Assembly: GCA_949752745.1 (NCBI GenBank)
Contig: OX457024.1
Coordinates: 107,810,287-107,874,286, forward strand
DNA from: Protula sp. h YS-2021
Lineage: Eukaryota > Annelida > Polychaeta > Sabellida > Serpulidae
Length of the DNA stretch: 64,000 nt
Direction: 5' to 3'
The position numbers and the translations under genes are program-made. Of this stretch, positions 60,869-64,000 are shown one piece after another (within the stretch, counting starts at the first letter, position 1; each line of letters opens with the position of its first letter). The notes beneath the pieces are model-generated. The model did no database searches. It was not told the origin of the DNA and saw only the letters and a list, made by a program, of their open reading frames with translations.

Positions 60869-61609
60869 GAATCCGGGATAGAAGGGCCCTGGACAAAAGG
60901 GCCTTGGACATAAGGGGCTTTCCAAAAACGGCCTTTTCCAAAAGGGCCTTTCCCAAAACGGCCCTAAATGAAAAGTTGGACAAAAAGGCCTTGAGAAATT
61001 TTTTCTTGGATACGGTTCCCAAAATTATTTTTATTTTTTGTGTGTAATAAACTCCAAAAACATAGTTTATTGATTTAAAAAAATATTATAGTTCGAGTAA
61101 GGACCTCAAACTCAGAACTGTATCGGCAAGACACTGACACGCCAGCATCATCCGGATTAGCACATGTGTTTAAACAGCACAGTGCAGAGGAACGAAAAAA
61201 AGGACAGAGATGATCTTTTATGACTCCGAAATCTGGCATCTAAAGACAGTGATGGGAAGTAATTGAAAGAGTGTTTACAATGAGTAAAACATCAAGGCAG
61301 TGATTGGTACAAACATGGATTATCTTGTGGCATAGTGCTTCGGAAATCTCAAGAGAGTGATGGGGAGTAATCAAACAAAACACCAAGGCAGTTATCTGTA
61401 AAAACACAATGAAGTTTTTTTTTACTTGTTATTTTATAACATATTTCATTAAATAATTAAAACGAAAAATCCTTGAAAAATTCTCAAGGCCCTTTTGTCC
61501 AACTTTTCATTTAGGGCCGGTTTGGGAAAGGCCTTTTCGGGAAAATCCGCTTTGGGAAAGGCCCATATGTCCAAGACCCTTTTGTCCAAGGCCCTTCTGT
61601 CTGGATACG
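60869..61609. mobile_element. Mutator-like MITE (741 bp) with long TIRs
   Basis: Ends are about 125-bp inverted repeats (left AGAAGGGCCCTGGACAAAAG...CCTTGAGAAATTTT; right its complement at 61480-61609), built of GGGCCTTTCCAAAA-like words. GTACTTTCT flanks both sides (60860-60868 and 61610-61618), giving an 8-9-bp target duplication. A paralogous uninterrupted site, GTACTTTCTAGGTCAGTTAT, exists at 60622, matching the right flank TACTTTCTAGATCAGTTATT. The interior has no transposase. Confidence 0.8.
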
Positions 61610-61619
61610 GTACTTTCTA

Positions 61620-64000
61620 GATCAGTTATTTCAGGCCGGCTGAACAAACGCATGGTAAAACACGCACATTAAAGTGTCAGAAATACAAGCACTAAACAAA
61701 TATTGGTGCTGCTGTGTTTTGAGCTGCTGGGATGGAGAACTGTCTTGTCTTGTAGAAAATTCAAATGCGATAAATTAAATAAAGAAACAAGGGGGCATGC
61801 GGGAGCCCAGTTTGATGACAGTGACTTGACAAGTGCTGAAGCTGGCAAAAAGCATCACACTTATTCCTCACCGCATTTCGTGCCATATCAACGTACTGTC
61901 AGTCATGGAATCAGATCTTGCAGGGAGACAGGAAGAGCCAACGCTTTACATGCAGATTGTCAAGTGTGTCATAGTGCAGCTGGTAGAACCGGAAGTTTAT
62001 CTGTTCACAACAAGATTCAGCAATAGGCGAAGTTTGTATCATGGTATCTCTACCCATCGATCCACAGCGACACTCTCAGTAACGTGTGACTCACAGTTAA
62101 TCCTCCAGGAAAGCCCCGCTCCCGCCCTCCTCCCCCCCCCCACATGCCACGATACGGTACAAAGTAGTTACACGATTAGCCAGGAAGGGTCGGCTCAAAG
62201 TCTTACCAATAGCGAATGTGAATCTAGCTGTACCCCTTCTCTGATGTCAAATATGCGGCGCCGCAGAAACAAAGGACATGTGGGACGCTCTATCGCAACT
62301 ATCAAAAGCTACAGACGCTGGAGATTTACATTAAGTACCTCCGTTAGGCGGGAGAAACAGGGTTTTCGCCACAGGTCGTAGCACATATGGGGTATCGCAT
62401 GCTGATAAATTCACTGCGTGGCTCCCAATGTGTGGTATTTCAGCGACGGTACCTTTTGCGGTTTTTAAAAATCTGTTTCGAAGGTAGGAAACTATCAATC
62501 CAGTGTATGGGCGGGGGGATAAAGCTAGGAAGCCAGATGGAGTATTCACAGCGAGCACAAAACAGCGTAACTTCAACTGGTATTTCTTACCAGTTTTATA
62601 GTTGGAATAATGCTGTACTGATTGGTTGGATCGGTGAATACGTAACAGTCTAGTCGAAGAGCAATGGGGTGTGCATTAGTAACAAGGGCCGTAAAAAGAT
62701 ACCTGGATGGATGCAAATACAGGAGGTTCATAGTAGCCCTAGAAGGTATTGATCTGAACAAAATTGAATGCTAAGATTTAAAAATAAAAACCGAATTTGA
62801 TGTTTTAAGGGTTTCAAGGCGTTTACTCATCTCCCAACTGGAGGGCAAGCTCCCGAAAGGCATGAAACCTATGAATGGAAAATCTACCAGCTTACTACTT
62901 TTCAAGCAGTTGGTCGATTCATCATGACTAGTGATCATATGTATTCGCAAAATCCCAGTTTTGATTTTTTATCAAAATAAGCTTGTGCGCATTGCGCATG
63001 ACAAAGCTAGTTGGATCGAATCAAGATGTAAAACAATCAGTACCGCCTCTTGTCTCTAATATCCGGATACCACTATTTGGCGGCACGGAAAATCAACGAC
63101 AGCTCAAAGGTAATGGATGGGTGGCTGCTACCACAGTAAAATATGAAACCTGTCTTCGCTCACTCTGTCCTAATATACTTATATTCTAATTCAACTGTGC
63201 TACGAGACAGAAAATCCAGGACAATACTTTTCAAGCATTGGTTTTAATAATAGGTCAAAACAGGTAAATTTATATGCAAAAACATAAAATCTTGTAAAAC
63301 GTGTTGCTTAGGTAGCCTTTTTGCATAAATTAGAAACAAGAAATTTTATCTTTACCTATTTTGTTCTTGCAATTGCTGAAATACATCATACCAATTTTCT
63401 CGATCTGTTAGTATGTTGTAGGAAACTACTGTAACAACCAAATACTGCCTGCAAAAACACAAAGTTTCAATAAATGCATGCGTGCAAAAAGTACAATAAT
63501 AATCACATGTTGTTTTCATTTCATGGCACATGTATTGAATAATAATTTGCATTGTTTGTGGGTCATGTGATATTTTCGCTATAACTTGATTTCCAAATGG
63601 TACATGAGAATTTAGCAATAATAATAAAATTCTCGAAGAACCCTGAGTGAGGCATAGGTGAGAGATATGCCTTTGATTAGCTTTATTATTATAATGTAAA
63701 AATAAGCGTTCCAAGCTACATGTTTGTTGGACCTACGTAAATATGTCGTCACTGATCTATTGTGTGACTTAGTGCAGACAGGAGGGGTCGTTGATGAGGG
63801 ATGGATATGCTTCGCTTATTAAAAACAATATTTTAGGGAAGAATGTAATAAAAGCCATAATAAATCATATCTTGGTCCAATTTCATCACTCAAAAATACT
63901 ATAAAGGGATCCTTTATATCTGTGCAATGTATAAGTTACCTTGGAGAAACATAATAAATTGACTTTTGGTGCCAAAATGGCGAACTAAGTGTCATAAAAC
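61620..64000. other. No confident gene
   Basis: A 182-codon plus-strand frame (61833-62381) has no recognisable motif and overlaps the duplicated sequence, so I do not call it. A minus-strand frame at 63352-63714 is Cys/His-rich but unrecognised. The rest is A+T-rich spacer. Confidence 0.3.

Noticed and set aside
61080..61170. Possible tRNA-like segment inside the Mutator-like MITE
   Set aside because: No A box, and no cloverleaf could be drawn.
61833..62381. 182-codon plus-strand frame
   Set aside because: No recognisable motif, partly in duplicated sequence, and composition not clearly coding.

Overview
The window looks like nuclear DNA of a marine invertebrate, most likely a lophotrochozoan such as a mollusc. 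The species call is an inference. The grounds are spliced genes with GT-AG introns, a metazoan rhodopsin-like GPCR, a metazoan lysosomal gene (LMBRD1), LINE and DIRS-like debris, and very dense satellites, minisatellites and homopolymer runs. One 200-base N gap lies at 48469-48668.

Layout. 0-4.5 kb: a decayed LINE tail, then an intact two-exon GPCR gene on the minus strand. 4.5-11.5 kb: two satellite arrays. The first has ~137-bp units carrying nuclear-receptor-like half-sites. The second has ~156-bp monomers in a 5-monomer, ~777-bp higher-order repeat. 11.6-33.1 kb: the main discovery, a ~21.5-kb block bounded by a 20-22-bp imperfect inverted repeat. It contains one long 14-exon minus-strand gene whose joined reading frame stays open for ~1,757 codons. 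The protein reads PWWP-like domain, tandemly duplicated acidic exons, two C2H2/C2HC fingers, a tyrosine-recombinase catalytic domain with its key residues, and two Myb/SANT-like C-terminal domains. The block is enriched in the word GCGAAAT, and the sequence on its two sides looks like one interrupted dispersed repeat. I interpret it as a giant tyrosine-recombinase transposon.

34.1-44.0 kb: nine minus-strand exons that join in frame into the N-terminal ~283 residues of an LMBRD1 orthologue (lysosomal cobalamin transport). At least five of its splice junctions have been amplified into intronic minisatellites, so each repeat unit carries a copy of the real splice site and a piece of exon. The C-terminal half was not found, so the giant element may sit in an LMBRD1 intron or the gene may be broken. 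A 916-bp hAT-type MITE with an 8-bp target duplication lies in another LMBRD1 intron.

44-64 kb: a 5'-truncated LINE, a DIRS-like gag fragment cut by the gap, several tandem repeats, an inverted copy of a repeat also seen at 3.3-3.9 kb, a ~1.27-kb CAGCAAACAT-ended element holding a tRNA-like segment, the last exon of an unknown gene with a possible deaminase-type zinc motif (58.2-59.2 kb), and a 741-bp Mutator-like MITE with 8-9-bp target duplications and an empty paralogous site nearby.

Exon boundaries were placed by hand from splice consensus and phase and have not been checked against transcripts. Family assignments come from motif recognition, not from a database search.
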